The translations under genes and the position numbers were made by a program. The notes below the pieces were generated by a model. It was not told the DNA's origin, ran no database searches, and saw only the letters and a list, made by a program, of their open reading frames with translations. This document shows, in pieces, positions 10,101-18,517 of a stretch of DNA of 22,195 nucleotides. The DNA lies in assembly GCA_036939355.1 (NCBI GenBank), contig JALLAP010000301.1, positions 1 to 22,195 on the forward strand, in the 5' to 3' direction. The DNA is from Thalassiosira profunda (Eukaryota; Bacillariophyta; Thalassiosirophyceae; Thalassiosirales; Thalassiosiraceae). Every line of letters starts with the position of its first letter. The stretch's first letter is position 1.

Positions 10101-13100
10101 GTATATCGCACCGCCATTCGTGAGGGCGAGGGCTCGGAATGCCTCGTCAAATTGTCGCATCACGTCCACGAGTGCACGATGAAGAGGGCCATGACAGAAT
10201 GCGCCGCGAGGAAGCTTCGCGCTGATGGGCGCCCGGGACTCAACGTCGTGCGGCCCATAGCCGCAACTGCTCCGATTTTTCCGGATTCGGTCCACGGATC
10301 GGCGCTCTTCTCGAGGGGCGAGACGCAGGTCTTGTGCACAGCGACGATGGTGAGTAGACAGAGACGGGGACGACTCTTTGCGTGGGATTCTCTTTTCTAA
10401 CACTCAGTTCTGCCATTCGTTCTTTAGGGCGCTCCAAGAGAAGGCCTGCCAATTGCTGATCCCTACTCCTTCGAGGGGCAAGGAAAGGAGGAAATACAAG
10501 GCGACGATGAGAACGTTCCCCCCATTGGGAGTCTGCGATTTCTCAGAACTCAGGCCGAAATGGAAGCAGATATGAACACGCGGCGAGTGAAAGCAGGACG
10601 AGAGCTTACGGGCGATTCTGGGGTTTTGAGCGAGGTAGGTGTTGTTCTATGTATCTGTTGCGCTTCGCGAAAGGCTCGCATACCTGAACTGATCAATCTG
10701 GCTTGCGTTGCATGTTGCTTCAGGTGAAGAGGGCATTTCTCCACTACGACTTCCCAGACTTCTCGACGGGAGTGGTAAAGTCAAGAGCAGGGGCATCTGC
10801 CAATCGACGAGGTGAGTGCCTTTGTCTGGCTTAATGAATTTTCTCCCTAGTTCTGGATCTGATGTTGCAAACGCTGTTGGCGATGTAGCCATTGGGCATG
10901 GAAATCTCGCCGAGAAGGCGGTCTTGCCAGCACTACCGCATATCGATGACTTTCCGTACACCATTCGATTGACGAGCGAGGTGACCAGTTCCAATGGATC
11001 GTCGTCGATGGCATCAGCTTGCGGGGTGTCCCTCGCATTGTTGGATGCTGGAGTGCCAATGATTGCTCCAGTTGCGGGCGTCAGTGTTGGCCTTGCCCCA
11101 GGCTCGAACGAATTGCTTTTGGACATTACCGGTACCGAAGACCACTACGGCGATATGGACTTCAAGATTTGCGGAACAGTAAGTGCCTTCTTCGACTCTG
11201 TCGCCAGCGTTACTCTCTATTGGTCANATGGACTTCAAGATTTGCGGAACAGTAAGTGCCTTCTTCGACTCTGTCGCCAGCGTTACTCTCTATTGGTCAT
11301 CTCATCGTTTTGCAACCCATAGCATGGCGGAATCACAGCGATGCAGCTGGATGTGAAGCAACCTCTCCCTCTTGAGAACTTGCTCGCCGCCCTCGACCTT
11401 GCCAAAGAAGGAAGGCGAGCCATTTTGAATGCAATGGAGAACGAATGCCGGAGCACTCTTCCTGGCCTTCACCCGCGACCCTCCCTGAAGAGCACGGCGC
11501 CTCGCGTGGAAGTTATTGCCTTTGATCCGAACAGGAAACGCGACTTGGTCGGCCCCGGAGGAGCAGTGTTGCGGCAGCTCGAGGATCGCTTCGGTATCTC
11601 TCTGGATCTTTCCCAGGAAGGGCGGTGCATCATCTTTGGTTCCCCGACGAGCGTCGCAAAGGCCAAGCGAGTCATCATGGATCTTGTGTCCGACGTCGAA
11701 GTAGGAGGTGTCTACGAGGGCACAGTGATCGAGATAAAGGATTTCGGTGCTGTCGTTGAGCTGCTGCGAAACAAGGAAGGATTGCTGCATGTCAGTGAAC
11801 TCACGGACGACGCGGCGGGAAAGCACCCCGGCGGAAATCTCGGCCTCGTAAAGTCTCACCTGAAAGTCGGAGACAAAATCGAGGTAAGGAAGCCATGGCG
11901 CTGTTCCATCCAGCCGTTCAACTGCAACTGTAACTGATTCTCTCTACTCCTCCTCTCTGCAGGTATTGTGCACCAAAATCGATCATGTGCAAGGCTCCAT
12001 CAAGTTGAGCCGGAAGAAATTGTTGAGGAATAGGACACAAGTGCCGATATCAAAGAATCGAGACGTCGCCAACGGATCGATCANGGAAGAAATTGTTGAG
12101 GAATAGGACACAAGTGCCGATATCAAAGAATCGAGACGTCGCCAACGGATCGATCAATGGCGTGACAACGCCCTACGCCCCAGCCTCGGTAATTGAAGAG
12201 GCGAGCAATGTCGATAGTGACGAACCAGAGGGTGGAGGGGATGCTGAAGAGGAGGACGAAGACTTTGATGAGTGGATCGAAACCAATAGCGAGGATGTCT
12301 ACGATGACGAAAGCGACGAGACTGGCTACAGTTCAGATGAGTCGGATGACGTAGCTGGTGGTGGAGGCGACGACGCCAACGATGTCGATGACAGCGATTT
12401 CATTGAGTTGGATGATGCAGGTTCAGATGAAAGAGTCTCAGAAGCCGCCCCAGATCATGTTTCCGCCTTGGGGGCGCGTTGGATGGAGCGGTTCAATGAG
12501 CTTGAAGACTTCAAGGTAAGTGCGGGGTGCCCTTCCCATGGTTACAAGCTGCGTACCTGCTCACACTGTTCTCTCTCCAGAAACAAAATGGGCATTGCAA
12601 CGTTCCACGAACTTCTGGACCACTTGGCGGGTGGGTCAAAACACAGCGCAGGGCCCACAAAGAAGGGAAAATGCGGGACGATCGGAAGCAACGCCTCGAG
12701 GCAATTGGATTCGAGTGGACTGTGGGGGTGGGAACCACCAGCTCATACTCAACGCTACAACACGACCTTTGGGATCAGCGATACCAAGAACTGATCGACT
12801 TCAAGCGAGAGAATGGCCATTGCTTGGTCCCAAAGAGTGCTGGATCCCTAGGGCGTTGGGTAAGCACACAGCGCCACGCCCACAGAGAGGGAAGCATTCT
12901 GGAAGACAGAAAAGAACGTCTCGAGGCAATCGGGTTCGAGTGGACATTGGGGTCGGGCACCACCAGCTCAAGGCTCCAAAACGACCTTTGGGATCAGCGA
13001 TACCAAGAACTGATTGACTTCAAGCGAGAGCATGGCCATTGCATGGTCCCAGCACGCGCTGGATCTCTTGGAAAGTGGGTCGGTCGTCAGCGCGATCGCT

Positions 13101-13219
13101 TCAGAGAGGGAAACATTCTGGAAGACAGAAAAGAACGACTCGAAGCCATTGGCTTTGCATGGAGCGGCCTGGCGTCTACGACTGGTGCGGGCGGTGACAA
13201 CGACGACGATGAAGCTTGA
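7119..13219 (+). CDS. Polynucleotide phosphorylase with N-terminal tandem domains and C-terminal HA repeats
   Basis: Seven exons: 7119-10349, 10428-10634, 10724-10811, 10889-11178, 11323-11883, 11963-12515 and 12581-13219. After removing a 73-nt artefact in exon 6 they encode about 1831 residues, roughly twice a usual PNPase. PNPase phosphorolyses RNA 3' to 5' and can also add tails. In order: an Arg/Ser-rich presequence ([20 protein letters not shown]), suggesting mitochondrial import; two unknown repeats (about 226-362 and 388-523); RNase PH 1 (from about 575); a helical domain; RNase PH 2 (from about 1036); KH with GPGG at 1349-1352; S1 (about 1400-1480); an acidic linker; and three helicase-associated (HA) repeats starting near 1608, 1683 and 1756. 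Active-site residues are present: NRR (1173-1175), SNGSSSMAS, and [12 protein letters not shown] with Asp1260, Asp1266 and Lys1268. An extra segment of about 45 residues sits in RNase PH 2 after [12 protein letters not shown] plastid location cannot be excluded. Confidence 0.88.
7793..8700 (+). repeat. Tandem duplicated domain in the PNPase N-terminus (489-nt period)
   Basis: The block starting AAAACAACCCACCGCAAGTA at 7793 recurs at 8282. Both copies encode about 135 residues sharing [39 protein letters not shown] and DWP. DNA similarity is high over much of the unit, so the duplication is fairly recent. The fold is unknown; the copies look helical and basic. Confidence 0.85.
11155..11299. 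repeat. 72-nt direct copies around a single N (assembly join 1)
   Basis: Positions 11155-11226 and 11228-11299 are identical, with N at 11227. The repeat spans the exon 4 / intron 4 border of the PNPase gene, so a second, false copy of the exon end (MDFKICGT) appears. Removing one copy leaves an intron of 71 bp, normal for this gene. Confidence 0.95.
12012..12156. repeat. 72-nt direct copies around a single N (assembly join 2)
   Basis: Positions 12012-12083 and 12085-12156 are identical, with N at 12084. The join lies inside PNPase exon 6. As written it shifts the frame by one and stops translation just after the S1 domain; collapsing it restores one frame into the acidic linker and HA repeats. 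Confidence 0.95.
12590..13175 (+). repeat. Three helicase-associated (HA) repeats
   Basis: Three units of about 60 residues follow the pattern W-x5-L-x2-FK, then GHC-VP, then G-L-G-W-x3-QR, then DRK-RLEAIGF-W, which is the HA domain seen in many algal proteins and some bacterial helicases. Units 2 and 3 start at 12764 and 12983 (219-nt period). They share nearly identical DNA such as GACCTTTGGGATCAGCGATA, so they are a recent duplication. The first unit is split by the 12516-12580 intron. Confidence 0.85.
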
Positions 13220-13467
13220 AGGCGACGAGTTTAACTGGTAGCTCTGAGTTAGAAGATCACGCTCCCACAAACTACAAGCATTGTCGGCAATGAAGTGAAG
13301 AGAAGTATCGATCCCAGGATACACCCATTCTATCATTCCCAGCGCCCCCGCCTAAGTAGGTACGAGAGCTGCTCACGATTGATAAGTATCTAACTCTAAG
13401 TCTGCACTTTCTATTAGCTTTGAAAGAGGGCTTGAGATCCGAGGCTTCCGATGGCGCCTATCCGATC

Positions 13468-13716
13468 ATGCACAGGCAATTTCGGAGAGCGATTGGAGTG
13501 GCCATCGTTCGGGGAAACGCGCAGCTCAAGCAGCGACGACTGCACTTCGTTCGGGCTACGCGGCGGGAGGCGGCTGAGGCATACAACGCCCACAGCAGCA
13601 ACAATCGGTATCGCCCTGGTCAGGGCGGTGGTTCGAGCTGGTATCGGTCTCATATCCCCGAGGGGTATGCGGCTTACCAGCAGTTTCGGGACAGGCATGA
13701 CATCGGTGCGCATTAA
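13468..13716 (+). CDS. Possible small basic protein (82 aa), doubtful
   Basis: From ATG 13468 the frame encodes 82 residues: a basic start (MHRQFRRAIGVAIVRGNAQL), then an Asn/Arg/Gly/Ser-rich middle (SSNNRYRPGQGGGSSWYR), then a Tyr/Phe/His-containing tail ending DRHDIGAH. The frame is also open upstream to a possible acceptor (CTATTAG) near 13417, so an upstream exon could exist. Composition looks more protein-like than the opposite-strand frame. The basic, acid-poor start could be a mitochondrial presequence. No family is recognised. It sits between the PNPase stop and the light-harvesting gene, and could instead be a 3' or 5' untranslated region. Confidence 0.33.
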   Translation: MHRQFRRAIGVAIVRGNAQLKQRRLHFVRATRREAAEAYNAHSSNNRYRPGQGGGSSWYRSHIPEGYAAYQQFRDRHDIGAH

Positions 13717-13932
13717 TGGGCACCGACTTGAGGCCGTTTTAGCCGTGTTGGGATATTTTTCGGGATGTGTACAAACGTATGTACGTACTTAGGTACTCAT
13801 AACTATCTCTATCTATCGAGTCACGCTTTTGATTCCAAGTTAGAGCAAGCAAGGGGAATCTTTCACTTCAACCTGAACCCGTGACTGAAGCCTCGCTCAA
13901 CTACAACAACACAACAACACCCCCTCGAGACC

Positions 13933-14676
13933 ATGAAGTCCGCCGCTATCTGCCTCTCCCTGGTCGGCGCTGCCGCCGCCTTCGCCCCTGCTCCCACTCA
14001 GGTGTGTGTCGGTGTGGGTGCATCGTGAATGTTGTTGCAAACGCAGGCGTCGATTCAGAGAGATGCCCTTTGCAAACTAATCTCATACTCCGTTTCTCCC
14101 CTGACTCCACAGCGGGCGAGCACGCAGGTGTCGCTGACTCTCGACGAGCTCGGCGGCGGCTCCGCGCCCCTCAAAAACTACGACCCCTTCAACCTCGCCG
14201 AGTTCGGGAGCGACGAGACCCTCCGCTGGTTCCGCGCCGCCGAGCTCAAGCACGGCCGCTGCGCGATGGTCGCCACGACGGGATACCTCGTCAACGCCGC
14301 CGGCATCCACTTCCCCGGCATGCTCTCGAGCGACATCAGCTTCGAGAGCCTCTCGACCATGAGCCCCCCCGAGGCGTGGGCGGCCGTCCCGACCGCCGGG
14401 AAGGCGCAGATCCTTTTCACGATTTTCGTGGCCGAGCTCGTGTCGGAGGGATACCAGGGCACGCACTACATGAAGGGTGGGGAGTACCCGACCATGGTCT
14501 TCCCGAAGATCGACTTCTCAGGCGTTAGCAAGGAGACGATGGAGGTGAAGCGAACGAGGGAGCTGAACAACGGACGCCTGGCCCAGATTGCCATCCTTTC
14601 GTTCATTTCGGCGCACTACATTCCGGGATCGGTGCCCGCTCTTACGGAGGCGCCGTTCAACGCGGGGCACTTCTAA
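13933..14676 (+). CDS. Fucoxanthin chlorophyll a/c-binding light-harvesting protein, two exons
   Basis: Exons 13933-14001 and 14113-14676 join in phase 0 into 210 residues, the usual size for FCP antenna proteins. Exon 1 is the plastid presequence: signal peptide MKSAAICLSLVGAAA followed by the AFAPAP motif, whose Phe is needed for import across the inner plastid envelopes of red-lineage algae. Helix 1 carries the chlorophyll-binding motif AAELKHGRCAMVA (Glu67 to Arg72). The third helix has RELNNGRLAQIAI (Glu173, Asn176, Arg178), and a middle helix (KAQILFTIFVAELVSEGYQG) lies between. The protein binds chlorophyll a/c and fucoxanthin in the thylakoid membrane and passes energy to the photosystems. 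The helix-1 'W-F-R-A-A-E-L-K-H-G-R' form resembles Lhcr/Lhcx-like members more than the core Lhcf type, but the subgroup needs a tree. Confidence 0.92.
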
Positions 14677-15189
14677 ACCTGTCGTGTAGATCTTTCGATC
14701 TTGTTCTGGGCGGTGCGTGCAACGTCCAGAACGAACAGCTGTGAAAATGGCAACCAGCAAAGGAAGATGGAGTCTGAGTTACTCTGATACTCTTCTAGTA
14801 CGATACATTCGCCTCGTCGAAGGCAGTGCTTTTGGGATGTCCTGGACAGAACGCTCCATTGACGCGAATGTTCACCTCTCACTAAACTTTAGCAACAAAC
14901 CCAGAGCACGAAATGTTGTTTGCCCTCTTGGTCATCTTGCAAGAAATGTATCGTTATCACAGGTATGGTAGATACTATTCTTTTGCGGCTGAGAGCTGTG
15001 TGATGTGAAATTCAGGCTCCAAAGTGTTCTCAGCACGCGTTGGTGTGTAATATGATCAGAAAATCTACGATATGCATTTAACGTGGCCAACATGCGCCGC
15101 GTTTCTCCGGAACCCAACGAACACTATCATCAAACGTTCCGTGGCATACAATGTCCGGAACGAAGGAGTCACAAGCATCCGTGGCCGAA
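14677..15189. other. Convergent intergenic region (513 bp), no gene seen
   Basis: This lies between the stop codons of the light-harvesting gene (+) and the EB1 gene (-). It must contain both 3' untranslated regions. Short open frames are present on both strands, but none has recognisable protein character. I found no tRNA-like cloverleaf. Confidence 0.5.
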
Positions 15190-16798
15190 TTAATCAGCCA
15201 GCAAGTCTTCGTCGGCAAACGAGTCTTCGTCCAAAGCCTCCGTGGCCACAACAACCTCCACAGCAGGCCCCACCACCTTCTCCACAGGGGGCGAGTCCAG
15301 CCCGTCCGTGAGCAGCTCCTCGTCGTCGCTGTCGCTCGAGAACTGCGCCTCCACGGGCGGCACCGCCTCCGGTTCCTCCGGCACCACGTCCGCGCCAGCG
15401 GCAGACTCGTCCAGACCGGAGGTGAGCAGCTCCTCGTCTCCCTGATCGTCCTGCGCCTTCGGGGGGACCAAAGCGCTCTGGTTGATGGAGTTGACGGAGG
15501 CGTCCACGGTGATGTCCCCGACGAGGTTTCCTTCGTCGTCCACCGCAATGTCGTCGTCCTGCGTGGCGTACATGACCTTGAAGATGGAGTCCATCACCCG
15601 AGTCACGTCGCCGCTCCCCGCCTCAGCCTCCTCGTTTTCCTTGTAGACCTGCAGCATGACCTCGATGCCCCGCAATTTCTCAAAGTAGAAATCCCGCTCG
15701 CTCTCGATGGTGTTCAAGTTCATCTCCATTTCCGACGAGGCGAGCTCCAGCTCCGAATACTTCGTCGTCAACGCGGCAGTCTCCGATTTGAGCGCGCGGT
15801 TCTCCTCCTCCAGCTTGGCCACCTTGGCCGCACTGGCCGCCGAGGTGGGGGCGCCGGCCTTGCTCCGCGGCNTTCTCCTCCTCCAGCTTGGCCACCTTGG
15901 CCGCACTGGCCGCCGAGGTGGGGGCGCCGGCCTTGCTCCGCGGCTGGGCCGGCGGGCGGGCGTTCGCCTTGTTCTCCTTCGAGGCGGCGGAGGATCCCGA
16001 GCCGGGGCGGGAGGCGGTCGAGCGCGCGCTGCCCGTCGAGGCGGCGGAGCGCCCGCTGCTAGACCTGACAGGAGGCGCCCGCGAAGCAGCGGTCGTTCCC
16101 GTCCGCGCGGTGCCCACGCTCCGCGCCGCGCCCGGCCGGGCCGACGTCCCGCTCCGGGAACTCGCCGTCTTGCTCACGCCGACGCCTCCCTTGTTCGTCC
16201 CGACAGCCTTTCCGCCCTTCCCCTTCGCCCGCACGGCCACCGGATCGTACCCCTCCCGTCCTCCCGCCATCATCGGCGCCGTCTGGTCGAAGAACGCCTT
16301 GAGCCACTGGCAGAATTCGAGGTTGTCCTGGTACTTCCCCCGGATCAGCTTGTCCACTGTGGAAAGATATGGTGAGATTGGAATCATTTTAAGGACCGGC
16401 AACTCAGGTCGAGACCACACACCAACTCACCATCGACGTGCTTCTGGATCTTGTTCTTGTTGAACGCGTTCTGGAGGAGCTTGTAATTCCCCACGTACTC
16501 GTGGCTGGATTTGGCCGCCCAGTTGACCCGGGACATCGGGACCGAGCCGGGAAAAATGTATTCGGTCAGCTGGCACGCCACGGCGCCCGAGGCGGTTTGT
16601 TCGATTTTGGAGAGGTTGAGGTCCAGCAGCGTGTTGAGGAAGGTGAGGAGTTCGTTGCGGGACGTGAAGTACGCCCCGTCCATCATTCCTGCGAAGAAGA
16701 GCGAGAGGAGGAGCGGGGTGAGAGCGACATTGGAGCAACGGCACGCACGACATTCACCGACGTCCGCGCTCACCGATAGCGGCGTCCGTGGCTGACAT
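15190..16798 (-). CDS. EB1-family microtubule plus-end binding protein, three exons
   Basis: Exons 16798-16774, 16688-16431 and 16356-15190 (less 73 artefact nt) join in phase to 458 residues, against about 270-330 for most EB1 proteins. The calponin-homology domain starts [20 protein letters not shown]. It includes [20 protein letters not shown], the [12 protein letters not shown] segment and [17 protein letters not shown], all hallmarks of EB1 microtubule binding. A basic Ser/Arg/Gly-rich linker (about 130-225) follows, then a coiled coil and the EB-homology signature [13 protein letters not shown] (from 293) for dimerisation and partner recruitment. The last ~120 residues are highly acidic, with a repeated DEELLT-GLD motif, and end in ADEDLLAD. 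The canonical C-terminal EEY/F is absent. The 25-nt first exon was placed by the exact fit of [14 protein letters not shown] across donor ATCG|GTGAGC. It diverges from the proteasome gene. Confidence 0.93.
15800..15944. repeat. 72-nt direct copies around a single N (assembly join 3)
   Basis: Positions 15800-15871 and 15873-15944 are identical, with N at 15872. The join lies inside EB1 exon 3, at the end of the linker (…[20 protein letters not shown]). It breaks the frame as written; removing 73 nt restores it. Confidence 0.95.
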
Positions 16799-17092
16799 GA
16801 TGAGCAAATCTGATAGAGCGACAGAGGACGATGCAGCTAGCTCGGTGGCGAGCTAGAGAGGGTGGCGGCGGCCGCGCGGGGCGGGGCGCGGCGGAGGACG
16901 AGCGAGTTGCAAGTTGCAAGTGCAGAAAGCCGGTGTTGAACTAACGGTCGTTTTTTGTTGAGGCTGGTGCTTTCACCACGAGAGCTCAGGCCGGCCCCAT
17001 TTCTTCAGCTTTCGGCTCGCTTCGTCTCCGCTCTAGTTAGTCTCCCCTGCCGTCGGCCACCTTTCCCTGCCTCGCCATAGCCCTCCACAACC
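16799..17092. promoter_or_regulatory. Bidirectional promoter region between EB1 and proteasome beta-2
   Basis: The 294 bp between the divergent start codons hold a strongly GC-rich block (about 16860-16898) with a GGGGCGGGG GC-box-like core near 16878. They also hold a GTTGCAA direct repeat near 16905-16920 and a poly-T tract near 16951. The two genes are housekeeping, so a shared GC-rich promoter is plausible, but no transcription-factor site can be assigned with confidence. Confidence 0.45.
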
Positions 17093-17944
17093 ATGGACAC
17101 AGTATTCGGAGTCTCGTATGACGGGGGAGGTGCGTTGGTTCGGCGGTTGTCTGCGTTGGCGCGTAGGAAAGGGCCTGCCCCTCCACTTTTGTGCTCGACT
17201 GCAGATGTGCAGAGATGATGGGGTTGAGCTGCGAAAATGAGCTGCTGCATTTGCAATTGCCCTATATTCGCTGGCATTAATTGCGTATGAGGGACAGGCT
17301 GCAAATTTGCAATCGCATCTCGTGCGTTATATGTTTCTAACTCAAATCATACCCCCCTGCTTTGATGCGCAGTCGTCCTCGCGACGGATCAGGTCAACGC
17401 CCGATCGATCCTCATGTACCAGCAGAACCTCGACAAAATAGCAGAACTCTCCTCGCACTCGGCCATGGGCGTGTCGGGGCCGAACTGCGACCTCGTGAAT
17501 TTCTCAGAGTACGTCTCCAAAAACCTCAAACTCTACGAACTCTCCAACGACGGCATGAAGCTCTCCACCCACGCCCAGGCCAACTTCTGCCGGGGAGAAT
17601 TGGCCAAGGCCCTCCGCAAGGGCCCCTTCCAGGTCAACGTCATCCTCGGTGGGTACGACGAAAAGACCCCCACGGGGGGATCGCTCTACGTGATGGATTA
17701 CCTGGGGAGCTGCACCAAGGCCAAGTACGGCGCGCAGGGGTACGCGTCCAACTTTTGCCTCTCGATCATGGACCGGGATTGGGACGAGGGGATGACCGAG
17801 GACCAGGCCGTGAAGGTCGTGGAGCACTGCATTAAAGAGCTGCAGATGCGGTTTTTGATCAACCAGTCCAATTTCATTGTCAAGGTGATTGATAAGGAGG
17901 GGGTGAGGACGACTTCTTTCGGCGCCGACCCGACGGACAACTGA
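17093..17944 (+). CDS. Proteasome subunit beta type-2, two exons
   Basis: Exons 17093-17129 and 17373-17944 join in phase 1 (GGGGGAG|GTGCGT and TGCGCAG|TCGTCC) to 202 residues, the size of the beta-2-type (beta4 ring position, PSMB2/PRE1 orthologue) subunit. The start MDTVFGVSYDGGVVLATDQV lacks a propeptide and the catalytic Thr, as expected for this non-catalytic subunit. Conserved family features include the DKI-ELS turn, VNFSEYVSKNLKLYELSNDG, AQANFCRGELAKALRKGPFQ, VNVILGGYDE, the YVMDYLGS strand, and a C-terminal ELQMRF-x-NQSNFIVKVIDKEG segment. It builds the 20S core in cytosol and nucleus. The 243-bp intron is the longest clear intron in the window and lies directly after the first 12 codons. 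Confidence 0.93.
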
Positions 17945-18517
17945 GAAATGGAATTGGGAGGGCAGGCCATGTGGGAGATGCAACGGATAGGAACTGGGGA
18001 GAATGCTCGTCTGAAACGGATGGGTACTGCCTGCGTGCATTCCGGAGTGTTTCCCCGTGGAGTCTGATCATAGTAAATGCATTTTGGACAAGAAGATTTG
18101 CTCTCTCAAACTCATGCCGTCCCTCCCTCTGGGAACAAATCAAAATGGATTGAGTGTGGGGAGAGAGTCGATTCTAGAACGAAGACTTCAAATAACCCGT
18201 CTTTCTAGTAAATCAACTCGAGATCACTTGACCACCATCAAACACATCTACACCAAATCCATGTTCAAGTGAACACTCTCGGACAATCAGCCGCGTCCGC
18301 TAATATATGAAACAAACACACAATCTAACCCAGTCCGTCACGTCACAGTTCCAATGACTTCCTCGCACTCTTTCGTCACAGTGCAACCTTGTTAACAGTC
18401 TCCCAAAGAAACATCCCAAATACAATATAGCTAACAACTAACATCCAAGCCAACCAAGTCCCTTCCGTTTGTGGCCACCGCTTCTGGCCGCGTCGACTTG
18501 GTTTGACAATCTCTCTA
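17945..18517. other. Convergent intergenic region (573 bp); possible hydrophobic tail frame
   Basis: This separates the proteasome stop (+) from the stop of the 819-residue low-complexity gene (-). The left half looks like AT-richer 3' flanking DNA. In the right part a - strand frame ending at 18376 encodes a basic stretch followed by a 20-residue hydrophobic segment (WLAWMLVVSYIVFGMFLWET) and then a stop. This could be an alternative 3' exon of the neighbouring gene or chance. No RNA gene is seen. Confidence 0.4.

Noticed and set aside
10816..10888. Open reading through intron 3 of the PNPase gene (acceptor at CCCTAG, 10850)
   Set aside because: That acceptor puts the next exon out of frame; the GATGTAG acceptor at 10888 gives the conserved [13 protein letters not shown] motif exactly.
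11155..11299. Exon duplication in the PNPase gene (two copies of the MDFKICGT exon end)
   Set aside because: It has the same 72-nt length and single-N structure as three other sites in unrelated genes, so it is an assembly join and not a biological duplication.
13627..13650. GGTTCGAG resembling a tRNA T-loop
   Set aside because: No matching acceptor stem, D-arm or anticodon arm could be drawn around it.
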